A stretch of DNA of 64,000 nt, from assembly GCF_004959775.1 (NCBI RefSeq), contig NZ_SJZG01000012.1, forward strand, positions 23,582 through 87,581, written 5' to 3'. Within the stretch, counting starts at the first letter, position 1, and the number at the start of each line of letters is the position of its first letter. The position numbers were made by a program, and so were the translations under genes. Shown here piece after piece: positions 7,886 to 16,780 of the stretch. Source of the DNA: Agromyces sp. H66. GTDB lineage: Bacteria; Actinomycetota; Actinomycetes; Actinomycetales; Microbacteriaceae. Under the pieces are notes generated by a model, which saw only the letters and a list, made by a program, of their open reading frames with translations, was not told the DNA's origin and did no database searches.

Positions 7886-9007
7886 TCAGTCGAAGACGAT
7901 GAGCTGGCGCAGTTCTCCGCCATCGGCGAGGCGGTCCATGGCGGTGTCCAGGTCGGCGAGCCGGATGCGCGAGGACACGAGTCGTTCGAGGGGCAGGCGG
8001 CCGTTCCGCCACAGCTCCACGTACCGGGGGATGTCGCGGCTCGGCACGGCCGAGCCCAGGTAGCTGCCGACCACGGTGCGAGCCTGCGCGGTGAGCACGA
8101 GCGGCGAGATGCTCGATCTCGCGTCGGGGGCGGGGAGGCCGACGGTGACGGTCGTGCCGCCGGGCTCCGTGAGTGCGAACGCCGTCTCGAAGGCTCGTGC
8201 GGAGCCCGCGGCCTCGACCACGAGCGGTGCACGGGCAGCATCGCCGGCGTGGGCGACCGCCTCCGGGCCGAACGCGGCGCTCGCGCCGAGCGCACGGGCG
8301 ACCTCGAGCTTCGCGGGCCGGGCGTCCACGCCCACGACCTCGTGCCCGAGGGCGATGGCGACGAGGAGCGCGGCCATGCCGACGCCGCCGAGTCCCACCA
8401 CGGTGATCCGAGAGCCCGGTGCCGGGCGGCCGGCGTTCATCACGGCGCCGCCGCCGGTCAGCACGGCGCAGCCGAGGAGGGCCGCGATCTCGGCCGGCAC
8501 GTCGTCGTCGACGGGCACGAGCGAGGTGCGGCTCACGACGGCGTGGCTCGCGAACGCACTCACGCCGAGGTGATGGCGGACGATCTCGGGCCCGCCCCTC
8601 CCGCTGCGGTGGAGCCGGACGCCGCCGCCGACCAGCGTTCCGTCGTCGTTCGCTGCGCTGCCGACGCGACACGGCAGGCGTCCGTCGGTGCGGCATTCGG
8701 GGCAATCGCCGCAGCGCGGGAGGAACGTGAGCACGACGCGCGTGCCGATCGCGAGGTCGGCGATGTCGGCGCCGAGCGCCTCGACGACGCCGGCTGCCTC
8801 GTGGCCGAGGAGCATGGGCGTCGGACGCACGCGATTTCCGTCGACGACACTGAGGTCGGAATGGCAGACACCCGCCGCCTCGATGCGCACGAGCACCTCG
8901 CCCGGACCGGGCGGATCGAGCTCGAGGGATCCGACGGTGAACGGATGCGAGGACGCGAAGGGAGCGTCGGCTCCCGATTGCTCGAGCACTGCCCCCGTGA
9001 TGCGCAT
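7886..9007 (-). CDS. Zinc-dependent alcohol dehydrogenase (MDR superfamily)
   Basis: 373 residues. Catalytic-zinc motifs VCHSDLSVVDG and GHEAAGVVEALG, structural-zinc cysteines in CGDCPECRTDGRLPC, and the Rossmann motif VGLGGVGMAALL. It oxidises a primary or secondary alcohol with NAD(P). A strong GAGGAGGT precedes ATG 9007. First gene of an operon with the SDR and MaoC genes. The upstream operator at 9083-9102 is shared with the operon starting at 2668, suggesting the alcohol is an entry substrate of the same pathway (inference). Confidence 0.9.
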   Translation of the reverse strand: MRITGAVLEQSGADAPFASSHPFTVGSLELDPPGPGEVLVRIEAAGVCHSDLSVVDGNRVRPTPMLLGHEAAGVVEALGADIADLAIGTRVVLTFLPRCGDCPECRTDGRLPCRVGSAANDDGTLVGGGVRLHRSGRGGPEIVRHHLGVSAFASHAVVSRTSLVPVDDDVPAEIAALLGCAVLTGGGAVMNAGRPAPGSRITVVGLGGVGMAALLVAIALGHEVVGVDARPAKLEVARALGASAAFGPEAVAHAGDAARAPLVVEAAGSARAFETAFALTEPGGTTVTVGLPAPDARSSISPLVLTAQARTVVGSYLGSAVPSRDIPRYVELWRNGRLPLERLVSSRIRLADLDTAMDRLADGGELRQLIVFD

Positions 9008-9082
9008 GAGACCTCCTCGTCAGGTCGACCGTTGCCGGAACCGGTCTATGTCGATGCAGCGCGTCGAACCTTGCCTGCAAAG

Positions 9083-9102
9083 CATACCGACTGCGCGGTA
9101 TG
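9083..9102. promoter_or_regulatory. Second CATACCG-N6-CGGTATG operator, upstream of the alcohol dehydrogenase operon
   Basis: Perfect 7-bp arms with 6-bp spacer, identical in arms and spacing to 2734-2753. The repeat ends in TATGCT on the minus strand, the probable -10 box. Common control of the two operons by one regulator is the simplest reading. Confidence 0.7.
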
Positions 9103-9152
9103 TTCGCGAACCTCGACCCGGAAGAGGCGCTCGACCCCTGGTCGGATGAGAA

Positions 9153-9193
9153 ACGAGCGAGCGGATGCCCCGTCGGGACATCCGCTCGCTCGT
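9153..9193. terminator. Terminator of the ABC exporter operon
   Basis: 15-bp arms (9153-9167, 9179-9193) extended by CCC/GGG around a short loop. It lies 45 bp after the stop of the 9238-11403 gene in the minus direction and before the alcohol dehydrogenase promoter. Confidence 0.75.
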
Positions 9194-9237
9194 CTGCGGG
9201 TCGTGAACCGCGCGCTGTGCCGGCTCGGCCGTCGGCC

Positions 9238-11403
9238 TCAGCTCAGCTCTGCCTCGGCGGCCTCCTCCACGACGTCCTCGAGCGTCCTGATCGGGCCGGT
9301 CATGACCTCGCCCCGCTCGGCGGCGAGTTCCGCGTCGACGTCGTACGCCGCCTGCTCGAACTGCGAGTTGTAGAGGCGGTAGTACGCGCCCTTCGCGGCG
9401 ATGAGCTCGTCGTGCGTGCCCTGCTCCACGATGTCGCCGTGCTCCATCACGAGGATGAGGTCGGCGTCGCGGATCGTCGAGAGGCGGTGGGCGATCACGA
9501 ACGACGTGCGGCCCTTGCGGAGCGCCGCCATCGCGTGCTGCACCAGCAGCTCGGTGCGGGTGTCGACCGATGAGGTCGCCTCGTCGAGGATCAGCACCGA
9601 GGGCTGCGACACGAAGGCCCTCGCGATCGTGATGAGCTGCTTCTCGCCGGCCGAGACGTTCGACGCCTCCTCGTCGAGCACGGTGTCGTACCCGTCGGGC
9701 AGCGAGTGCACGAAGCGGTCGACGTAGGTCGCGCGAGCGGCGTCGAGGATCTCGTCGTCGGTCGCGGTCTGGCGCCCGTAGCGGATGTTGTCGCGGATCG
9801 TGCCGGCGAACAGCCACGGGTCCTGCAGCACCATGCCGGTGCGGGCGCGCACGTCGTGCCGGGTGAGCGACGCGATGTCCTGCCCGTCGAGGAGGATGCG
9901 ACCGCCGTCGAGCTCGTAGAACCGCATGATGAGGTTCACGAGCGTCGTCTTGCCGGCACCCGTCGGACCCACGATCGCGACCGTCTGCCCGGGCTCCACC
10001 CGGAACGACAGGTCCCGGATGAGCGGGCGCTCGGGCGTGTACGAGAACGAGACGTCCTCGAACTCGATCGTGCCGGTGCCCTGCACGGGTTCGAGCGCGT
10101 CGGCGGCGTCCGCCTCCTGCTCGTCGGCGTCGAGGAGCTCGAAGACCCGCTCGGCCGACGCGGTGCCCGACTGCACGACCGCGGCCATGCCGCCGAGCTG
10201 GGCGAGCGGCTGCGTGAACTGCTGCGAGTACTGGATGAACGCCTGCACGTCGCCGAGGCGCAACTGGCCGCCCGCGACCATGAGGCCGCCGAGCACCGCG
10301 ATGCCCACGTAGGTGAGGTTCCCGATGAACATCATGCCCGGCATGATGACGCCGGCCAGGAACTGCGCCTTGAACGCGGCCTCGTAGAGCTCCTCGTTCT
10401 CGGCGCGGAACTTCTCGCTCGCGTCGCGCTCGCGGCCGAACACCTTCACCAGGGCGTGGCCCGAGAACGACTCCTCGACCCGGGCGTTGAGGCGCCCGAC
10501 CTTGCGCCACTGCACGCCGAAGGCGGCCTGCGACTTCGGCCCGATGAGGCCGAAGATGACGCCCATGAGCGGCAGCGACACGAGCGTGACCAGCGCGAGC
10601 TGCCACGAGATCGAGAACATCATGATGAGCACGCCGACCACGGTGAGCACGCTCGTGAGTGCGCTCGAGAGCGACTGCTGCATCGTCTGGGTGATGTTGT
10701 CGATGTCGTTCGTGACGCGCGAGATGAGCTCACCGCGCTGCACCCGGTCGAAGTACCGGAGCGGCAGGCGGTGCACCTTCGCCTCGACGTCCTCGCGCAG
10801 GCGCCACATCGCGCGCACCATGATCACGTTGATCACGTAGCCCTGGATCCACGAGAGCACGGATGCCCCGACGTACAGGAACACCACGATGATCACGACC
10901 TGGCTGAGCCGCACGAAGTCGATGCCCTCGCCCGGAACGAGCGTGGCGGCCTCGACGATGTTGGCCAGGTCGTCCTGGCCCTGGGCACGGAGCCCGTCGA
11001 CGACCTGCGCCTGGGTGACGCCCGCCGGCATCTGCGAGGAGATGAAGCCCTCGAAGATGATGTTCGTCGCCTCGGCGAGCACCTTCGGCGCGATGACGGT
11101 GAGCACGACGCCGATGGCGCCGAGCAGCGACGCGAAGGCGAACGACCACTTGTGTGGGGCGAGCAGTCCGAGCAGCCGCCGGAAGCTGGCGCCGAAGTCC
11201 TTCGCCTTGCCGGGAGCGACGGCGTTCCAGTCGCCCGAATTGAGGCGCGCCTCCTCGGCGAGCTCGTGCTCGATGCGTTCCTCTTCGGTCATCTGCGCGG
11301 GATCGATGACGCCGCGCGCGCGGCCGCCGCCGCGGGCACCGCCCCGGGCGCGCCCTCGGCCGCGGCCGGCGCCCTGTTCGGGCTTCTCCATGTCGGCGCT
11401 CAT
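9238..11403 (-). CDS. ABC exporter half-transporter (permease fused to ATPase), subunit B
   Basis: 721 residues: an Arg/Gly-rich tail (about residues 8-32, repeated GRGRAR), a six-helix exporter domain, and a C-terminal ATPase. Walker A GPTGAGKTTL and Walker B LILDEATSSVD with the catalytic Glu are intact, but the signature is SNVSAGEKQ instead of LSGGQ. This is typical of one subunit of heterodimeric exporters such as TmrAB, BmrCD or TM287/288. The start overlaps the stop of the partner gene by ATGA. It probably exports drugs, lipids or peptides; the substrate is unknown. A long extracytoplasmic insert after the first helix (residues about 100-150) is notable. Confidence 0.92.
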   Translation of the reverse strand: MSADMEKPEQGAGRGRGRARGGARGGGRARGVIDPAQMTEEERIEHELAEEARLNSGDWNAVAPGKAKDFGASFRRLLGLLAPHKWSFAFASLLGAIGVVLTVIAPKVLAEATNIIFEGFISSQMPAGVTQAQVVDGLRAQGQDDLANIVEAATLVPGEGIDFVRLSQVVIIVVFLYVGASVLSWIQGYVINVIMVRAMWRLREDVEAKVHRLPLRYFDRVQRGELISRVTNDIDNITQTMQQSLSSALTSVLTVVGVLIMMFSISWQLALVTLVSLPLMGVIFGLIGPKSQAAFGVQWRKVGRLNARVEESFSGHALVKVFGRERDASEKFRAENEELYEAAFKAQFLAGVIMPGMMFIGNLTYVGIAVLGGLMVAGGQLRLGDVQAFIQYSQQFTQPLAQLGGMAAVVQSGTASAERVFELLDADEQEADAADALEPVQGTGTIEFEDVSFSYTPERPLIRDLSFRVEPGQTVAIVGPTGAGKTTLVNLIMRFYELDGGRILLDGQDIASLTRHDVRARTGMVLQDPWLFAGTIRDNIRYGRQTATDDEILDAARATYVDRFVHSLPDGYDTVLDEEASNVSAGEKQLITIARAFVSQPSVLILDEATSSVDTRTELLVQHAMAALRKGRTSFVIAHRLSTIRDADLILVMEHGDIVEQGTHDELIAAKGAYYRLYNSQFEQAAYDVDAELAAERGEVMTGPIRTLEDVVEEAAEAELS

Positions 11404-13133
11404 GCCGTGGCCTCCACTCCGAGCTGGGATTCGACGATCTCGCGGTAGGTGCTGCTGGTCTCGACCAGCTCGTCATGCGTGCCGACGCCGACCATGCCGC
11501 CGTCGTCGAGCACGATGATGCGGTCGGCATCGGTGATGGTCGAGACGCGCTGGGCGACGACGATCTTCGTCACGTCGGGCAACTCACGCCACAGCGCCTG
11601 TCTGAGCCTCGCGTCGGTGGTGAGGTCGAGCGCCGAGAACGAGTCGTCGAAGACGAGGATGTCGGGCCGGTGCACGATCGCCCGGGCGATCGCGAGGCGT
11701 TGGCGTTGGCCGCCCGACACGTTGGTGCCGCCCTGCGAGATGCGGGCGTCGAGGCCGCCCTCCATCTCGGCGACGAAGTCGCGGCCCTGCGCGATCTCGA
11801 GTGCGTGCCACAGGTCTTCGTCGGTGGCCTCCTCGCGGCCGAAGCGCAGGTTGGATGCCACGGTGCCGGCGAACAGGAACGGACGCTGCGGCACGAGGCC
11901 GATGGTCTTCCACAACCGATCGAGGTCGGCCTCGCGCACGTCGACGCCGTTCACGAGCACCGCACCGCTCGTCGCGTCGAACAGCCGCGGGATGAGCGAG
12001 ACGAGCGTCGTCTTGCCCGCACCCGTGGAGCCGACGATCGCGACGGTCTCACCCCGCTCGGCGCGGAACGTGATGCCCTCGAGCACCGCGTGCTCGGCGC
12101 CGGGGTAGGCGAACGCGGCATCCCGGAACTCGACGGTGCCCACCTCGGGGAACTCGGTGACCGGCTTCGCCGGCCGAGTGAGCGTGGACTCGCTGGCGAG
12201 CACCTCGCCGATGCGCTCGGCCGACACCGCCGCGCGCGGGATCATGATCGTCATGAACGCGGCCATGAGGACGCCGCTCAGGATGATGCCCACGTACTGC
12301 ATGAAGGCGAACAGGGTGCCGATCTGCACGTTGCCCTCGTCGACCTCGACGGCGCCGAACCAGATCACGCCGATGACGGTCAGGTTCAGCACGAGCATGA
12401 ACAGCGGGAACAGCGTGATGAACAGGGTGCCCACGCGGCGCCCGACGTCCATGATGTCGGTGTTGGCGCCGCGGAACCGCTCCTCCTCGATGCGCTCGCG
12501 CACGAATGCGCGCACCACCCGGATGCCGGTGAGCTGCTCGCGCAGGATGCGGTTCACCGCGTCGAGCTTCTTCTGGTAGGTGCGGAACAGCGGCACCATC
12601 CGCGAGACGACGATGCCCGCGACCAGGAGGATGGTGGCGACCGAGACCCAGATGAGCCAGCTCAGCCCGACGTCCTGCCGCAGCGCCATGATGATGCCGC
12701 CGATCGCGAGCAGCGGCGCGCTCACGAGCATCGTCGCACCGGTCATGGCGACCATCTGCACCTGCTGCACGTCGTTCGTGTTGCGGGTGATGAGGGAGCC
12801 GGGCCCGAACTGCGACACCTCGCGCTCGGAGAAGGCGCTCACCTTGTCGAACACGTCGTTGCGCACGTCGCGGCCGACCCGCATCGCGGCCTTGGCCGCG
12901 AAGTAGGTGGCGATGATGGCCGCGGTGATCTGGGCGAGCGAGATCGCCAGCATGAACGCGCCGGTCGACCAGATGTAGTCGGTGTCGCCCTTCGCGACCC
13001 CCTCGTCGATGATGTCGGCGTTGAGGCTCGGCAGGTACAGCGAGGCGAGCGCCGAGGCGAACTGGAACGCCAGGACGCCGACGAGTAACCACCGGTAGGG
13101 CCTGAGATAGCGGATGAGGAGTCTGCCGAGCAT
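11400..13133 (-). CDS. ABC exporter half-transporter (permease fused to ATPase), subunit A
   Basis: 577 residues: six membrane helices then an ATPase domain with Walker A GSTGAGKTTL, canonical signature NVSGGQRQRLAIARAI and Walker B LVFDDSFSALD. The usual catalytic Glu after Walker B is Asp, so one of the two ATP sites of the heterodimer is degenerate, the known pattern for this class, where it supplies the good signature and its partner the good Glu. GGAG precedes ATG 13133. First gene of a two-gene operon; no regulator is adjacent. Confidence 0.92.
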   Translation of the reverse strand: MLGRLLIRYLRPYRWLLVGVLAFQFASALASLYLPSLNADIIDEGVAKGDTDYIWSTGAFMLAISLAQITAAIIATYFAAKAAMRVGRDVRNDVFDKVSAFSEREVSQFGPGSLITRNTNDVQQVQMVAMTGATMLVSAPLLAIGGIIMALRQDVGLSWLIWVSVATILLVAGIVVSRMVPLFRTYQKKLDAVNRILREQLTGIRVVRAFVRERIEEERFRGANTDIMDVGRRVGTLFITLFPLFMLVLNLTVIGVIWFGAVEVDEGNVQIGTLFAFMQYVGIILSGVLMAAFMTIMIPRAAVSAERIGEVLASESTLTRPAKPVTEFPEVGTVEFRDAAFAYPGAEHAVLEGITFRAERGETVAIVGSTGAGKTTLVSLIPRLFDATSGAVLVNGVDVREADLDRLWKTIGLVPQRPFLFAGTVASNLRFGREEATDEDLWHALEIAQGRDFVAEMEGGLDARISQGGTNVSGGQRQRLAIARAIVHRPDILVFDDSFSALDLTTDARLRQALWRELPDVTKIVVAQRVSTITDADRIIVLDDGGMVGVGTHDELVETSSTYREIVESQLGVEATA

Positions 13134-13364
13134 GGTTCTCCGTGAGGGACGAGAGCGAACGGTGTGGAGGATGGCGTGCGGGGGAAGGTCGACCGGGCGG
13201 AGCTGGAGCGCCGGGCTCGGCGATGCACCCGCTCAGTCTGCATCCAAGCGGGTGCCGCCGACATCCTCCGGTGGGGGGATATCGCTCAGGGCTGAATCCT
13301 CGCCCTCCAGCCGCCCCTACCCGCACCGGCACCCGCGGGTGAGAATGGCTCGCGGAGGCCGACC

Positions 13365-15050
13365 ATGAGCACGCACGAGATCCTCAACCAGGCACCGCCC
13401 CGCGAGGGCGTCGACGAGTACGCGGCCGATGCGCCGCTGCTCGAGGCGGTCGCGCGGTGGGGGCGACGGGGAACGGATGCCGCGGGCCGCCCCGGCCTGC
13501 ACGCGATCGGCGCCCTCGTCGGCTCGGCGGCGTTCCAGCGCGACGCCGAGCGCGCGAACACGCGCCCGCCCGTGCTGCACACGCACGATCGGCGGGGTCA
13601 CCGGATCGACGAGGTGGAGTACGACGACGCGTACCACCGCATCATGGCGGCCGCGCTCGGAGCGGGTGCGCACACCTCGGCGTGGGCCGATCCGGGGCCG
13701 GGCGCGAACGTCGACCGCGCCGCGGCGTTCTTCCTCTTCGCGCAGGTCGAGCCCGGGCATTCCTGCCCGGTGTCGATGACGCACGCGGCCGTGCCGGTGC
13801 TCGAGCTCGCGGCATCCGGACTCCGCGACGAGTGGATGCCGCGGCTGCTGAGCCGGGAGTACGAACCCGAGTTGGGCGGAGGGGCGGCCGGCGGCAAGCG
13901 CTCGGCGATCGTCGGCATGGCCATGACCGAGAAGCAGGGCGGTTCCGACGTGCGCGCGAACACCACGCGCGCCGAGCCGACCGGCGCCGACGGCCCGTGG
14001 GGGCGCGAGTTCCGGCTGACCGGCCACAAGTGGTTCTGCAGCGCGCCCATGAGCGACGCGTTCCTCGTGCTCGCGCAGGCGCCGGGCGGGCTCAGCTGCT
14101 TCTTCCTGCCGCGGGTGCTGCCCGACGGCTCGCGCAACGTGTTCCGCGTCCAGCGGCTGAAGGACAAGCTCGGCAACCGCTCGAACGCGTCGAGTGAGGT
14201 CGAGTTCGACGGCACGACCGCGTGGCTCGTGGGCGAGGAGGGTCGCGGGGTCGCCACCATCGTGCAGATGGTCAACCGCACCCGGCTCGACTGCGTCATC
14301 GGCACGGCCGCCGGCATGCGCCAGTCGGTCGCCGAGGCGGCGTGGCACGTCCGGCACCGCAGCGCGTTCGGGTCCCTCCTCGTCGACCAGCCGGCGATGG
14401 CGGCCGTCGTGGCCGACCTCGCGCTCGAGTCCGAGGCGGCGACGCTCACGTCCATGCGGCTCGCGCGCGCGTACGACGACCCTTCGGCGGAGCTCAGGGG
14501 AACCGACGCCGACGATGCCGAGCGGGCCTTCCGCCGGCTCGCCACCGCGGTGGCGAAGTACTGGGTCTGCAAGCGCGGGCCGGGGCACGCGTACGAGGCG
14601 CTCGAGTGCCTCGGCGGCAACGGGTACACCGAGACGTTCCCGCTCGCGCGGCGCTACCGCGAGCAGCCGCTGCTCGCGATCTGGGAGGGCTCGGGCAACG
14701 TCATCGCGCTCGACGTGCTGCGGGTGCTCGCCCGCGAGCCCGAGGCGTTCGACGCGTTCTTCGACGTCGCCGGGCGGGCGGGCGGCGAGCACGCGGGCTT
14801 CGACCTCGCGCTCGCCGAGGCGCAGTCGGTGGTGCGCGAGGTGGCGGCGGATGTCGCGGCCGCGGCATCCCGGGCCCGGGAGCTCACCGAGCGGCTCGCG
14901 CTCGTGCTGCAGGCGGCGCTCCTCATCGAGCACTCGCCCGGCGCGGTCGCCGACGCGTTCGTGCGCACGCGCCTCGAGGGCACGGGCGGCATGCTCTACG
15001 GCACGCTGCCGCCCGGCACCGACACGGCCGCGATCCTCGCCCGTGCCTGA
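13365..15050 (+). CDS. AidB-like acyl-CoA dehydrogenase
   Basis: 561 residues, longer than ordinary acyl-CoA dehydrogenases and matching the AidB family in length and layout: N-terminal HEILNQAPP, then EYDDAYHRIM, the flavin-loop block GMAMTEKQGGSDVRANTT, GHKWFCSAPM, RLDCVIGTAAGMRQ, ECLGGNGYTE and WEGSGNVIALDVLR. E. coli AidB is a flavoprotein of the alkylation response that also shows isovaleryl-CoA dehydrogenase activity; which applies here is unknown. GGAGG precedes the ATG. Divergent from the ABC exporter with a 231-bp gap containing a -10-like GAGAAT. Confidence 0.88.
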   Translation: MSTHEILNQAPPREGVDEYAADAPLLEAVARWGRRGTDAAGRPGLHAIGALVGSAAFQRDAERANTRPPVLHTHDRRGHRIDEVEYDDAYHRIMAAALGAGAHTSAWADPGPGANVDRAAAFFLFAQVEPGHSCPVSMTHAAVPVLELAASGLRDEWMPRLLSREYEPELGGGAAGGKRSAIVGMAMTEKQGGSDVRANTTRAEPTGADGPWGREFRLTGHKWFCSAPMSDAFLVLAQAPGGLSCFFLPRVLPDGSRNVFRVQRLKDKLGNRSNASSEVEFDGTTAWLVGEEGRGVATIVQMVNRTRLDCVIGTAAGMRQSVAEAAWHVRHRSAFGSLLVDQPAMAAVVADLALESEAATLTSMRLARAYDDPSAELRGTDADDAERAFRRLATAVAKYWVCKRGPGHAYEALECLGGNGYTETFPLARRYREQPLLAIWEGSGNVIALDVLRVLAREPEAFDAFFDVAGRAGGEHAGFDLALAEAQSVVREVAADVAAAASRARELTERLALVLQAALLIEHSPGAVADAFVRTRLEGTGGMLYGTLPPGTDTAAILARA

Positions 15051-15140
15051 GCGCACATCCCGCACCTCACGGCGGCCCGTGTTCGCGGCGGCCGCCCGAA
15101 CTCGAGCCGCCGCCGCGAGGAACGCCCGCCGCCGCCGGAG

Positions 15141-15599
15141 TCAGGCCCCGACGAGCCGTGCGAGCGCCTCGAGCGCCGGCCGCTGTCCCTTCACGAGCCG
15201 TTCCCGCGCATCGTCGAGCGCGAACCATCCGGCCGCGTCGAGTTCGGGGAACGACTGCCGTCGACCCGACCGCGGCGGCCACTCCAGCTCGAAGGTGTTG
15301 CTCCGGATGTCGCTCGCGTCGAAGTCGCTCTCGCCGGCGAAGACCCACACGCGCTTGCCCGAGGCGTACCGGAAGGCGCCGAGCTCCCGGTACTCGACGT
15401 CGGGCGCCGGGTGTCCGACCTCCTCCGCGAATTCGCGCAGCGCGGCCGCGAGCGGCTCCTCGTCGGTGAACGTGCCCTTCGGGATCGACCACGCCGAGGC
15501 ATCCTTGCCCCGCCAGAACGGGCCGCCCATGTGGCCGAGGAACACCTCGAACCGGGGCATCCGACGGTAGAGCAGCAGGCCGGCGCTGGTCTCAGCCAC
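15141..15599 (-). CDS. NUDIX hydrolase
   Basis: 152 residues. The NUDIX box is recognisable as SIPKGTFTDEEP...REFAEEVG, with the loop between the Gly and Glu one residue shorter than the common pattern. The start is the GTG at 15599, which overlaps the end of the kinase gene by 8 bp; the protein then begins close to the conserved SAGLLLYRR strand. It resembles a group of predicted NTP/nucleoside-diphosphate-derivative pyrophosphohydrolases. Second gene of the operon with the sugar kinase; a role with nucleotide sugars would suit the context but is not shown. Confidence 0.85.
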   Translation of the reverse strand: MAETSAGLLLYRRMPRFEVFLGHMGGPFWRGKDASAWSIPKGTFTDEEPLAAALREFAEEVGHPAPDVEYRELGAFRYASGKRVWVFAGESDFDASDIRSNTFELEWPPRSGRRQSFPELDAAGWFALDDARERLVKGQRPALEALARLVGA

Positions 15600-16617
15600 G
15601 CCAGGTCCAGAGGAACGGCGGATGCCCCGCCGGCATGTCGCCCGCCGCCACCAGGCGCGCCAGCCGTACCGCGCCGTCGAGCGGGGTGCCCGCGGGTGCG
15701 ACGAGCTCGGCGTCCGGCGCGAGGCGCGCGAACTCCTGCTCGAACGACGCCGTGAACGCCCCGTCGGCGGCGAACACGCCGCCGACGCCCGAGGCCGTCT
15801 GCGGCAGGGCGGGGTCGAGCGCGGCCGCGAGGGTGGCGGCGACCGCGGCCCCCGCACGGCGCATGATGTCGGTCGACGCGTCGTCACCGGATGCCGCGAG
15901 CCCCGCGACATCCCTCGCGAACCCGGCGAGCCGGCCCGCGCGGTCCTCCCGGGTGAGCAGATGGCCCGGCCACGAGTGCGCCGGACCGAAGCGGTCGACC
16001 GCCGCGTCGAGGAGCGCGCGGGCGTCGTCGGTGATGCCGTCGTGCGTCTGGATGGCGGCCTTCAACGCCTCGATGCCGATCCAGGCGGCCGAGCCGCGGT
16101 CGTCCCACAGGTGACCCCAGCCGCCGACCCTGCGCCAGTGCGTGCGCAGGTCGGTGCCGATCGCGATGGCGCCCGTGCCCACGGCGACGACGGCGCCGGG
16201 TCGCCCGCCGAGCGCGCCGAGGTGCGCGGTCACGGCGTCGATCGCGAGGGCGAGGGGCGCTCCACCCGTGGCGCGTCCGAGTCGCTCGAGCGCCGCTCCG
16301 GGGGAGGTCACGAGCGAGGCCAGCCCGGTGGCCCCGATGCCGACCGCCGCGATCGCGGCATCCGGCCACTGCGCCCGGACCTGCTCGATGAGCTCGGCGA
16401 TGATCTCGGGCGCGGTCGAGCCGCCGGATGCCACGGCCACGCGTCCGCCCTCGAGTGCCCGTCGCTCGGCGCCGCCGTTCCCCCGCGGATCGAGGGGATC
16501 CGACGGCTCCAGCGGCTCCAGCGCCGCCCGCGAGCCCGTGCCGCCGACGTCCACGCCGAGCACCCAGCGGTCGGCCGCGATGCCGGCCGACCCGTTGCCG
16601 GATGCGACACTGTTCAC
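15592..16617 (-). CDS. BadF/BadG-type ATPase, probable N-acetylglucosamine kinase
   Basis: 341 residues with actin-fold phosphate motifs: VLGVDVGGTGSRAAL near the N-terminus, AVGTGAIAIGTD and GGWGHLWDDRGSAAWIGIEAL, typical of NAGK-like members of the BadF family, which phosphorylate GlcNAc (or related amino sugars) to the 6-phosphate. I place the start at GTG 16617, 7 nt after TAGGCT (16625-16630), implying a leaderless message; an ATG at 16695 would extend into the regulatory region. It is divergent from the sugar-import/MurQ operon, where it would phosphorylate the GlcNAc released by the GH3 enzyme. Confidence 0.85.
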   Translation of the reverse strand: MNSVASGNGSAGIAADRWVLGVDVGGTGSRAALEPLEPSDPLDPRGNGGAERRALEGGRVAVASGGSTAPEIIAELIEQVRAQWPDAAIAAVGIGATGLASLVTSPGAALERLGRATGGAPLALAIDAVTAHLGALGGRPGAVVAVGTGAIAIGTDLRTHWRRVGGWGHLWDDRGSAAWIGIEALKAAIQTHDGITDDARALLDAAVDRFGPAHSWPGHLLTREDRAGRLAGFARDVAGLAASGDDASTDIMRRAGAAVAATLAAALDPALPQTASGVGGVFAADGAFTASFEQEFARLAPDAELVAPAGTPLDGAVRLARLVAAGDMPAGHPPFLWTWRG

Positions 16618-16676
16618 GAATCCGAGCCTAGGGGCCGCGGCATCCGTTCGGACCGACGATCGCGACGAGATCACGA

Positions 16677-16718
16677 TTTCGGAAACTTCTTGCAAACATT
16701 GCGTGCTTCGCGAATACT
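16677..16718 (+). promoter_or_regulatory. Promoter of the amino-sugar salvage operon
   Basis: TTGCAA (16690-16695) and AATACT (16713-16718) are separated by 17 bp and precede the sugar-binding-protein gene by 62 bp. A short palindrome TTTCGGAAA (16677-16685) overlaps the upstream edge and is a candidate, though weak, site for the RpiR-type regulator encoded at the end of the operon. Confidence 0.55.
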
Positions 16719-16780
16719 ACTTCCAGAGTCACATTCCCCGGGCGCGCTGCGCCACCGAGATCTCCAACGAGGAGCCATCA

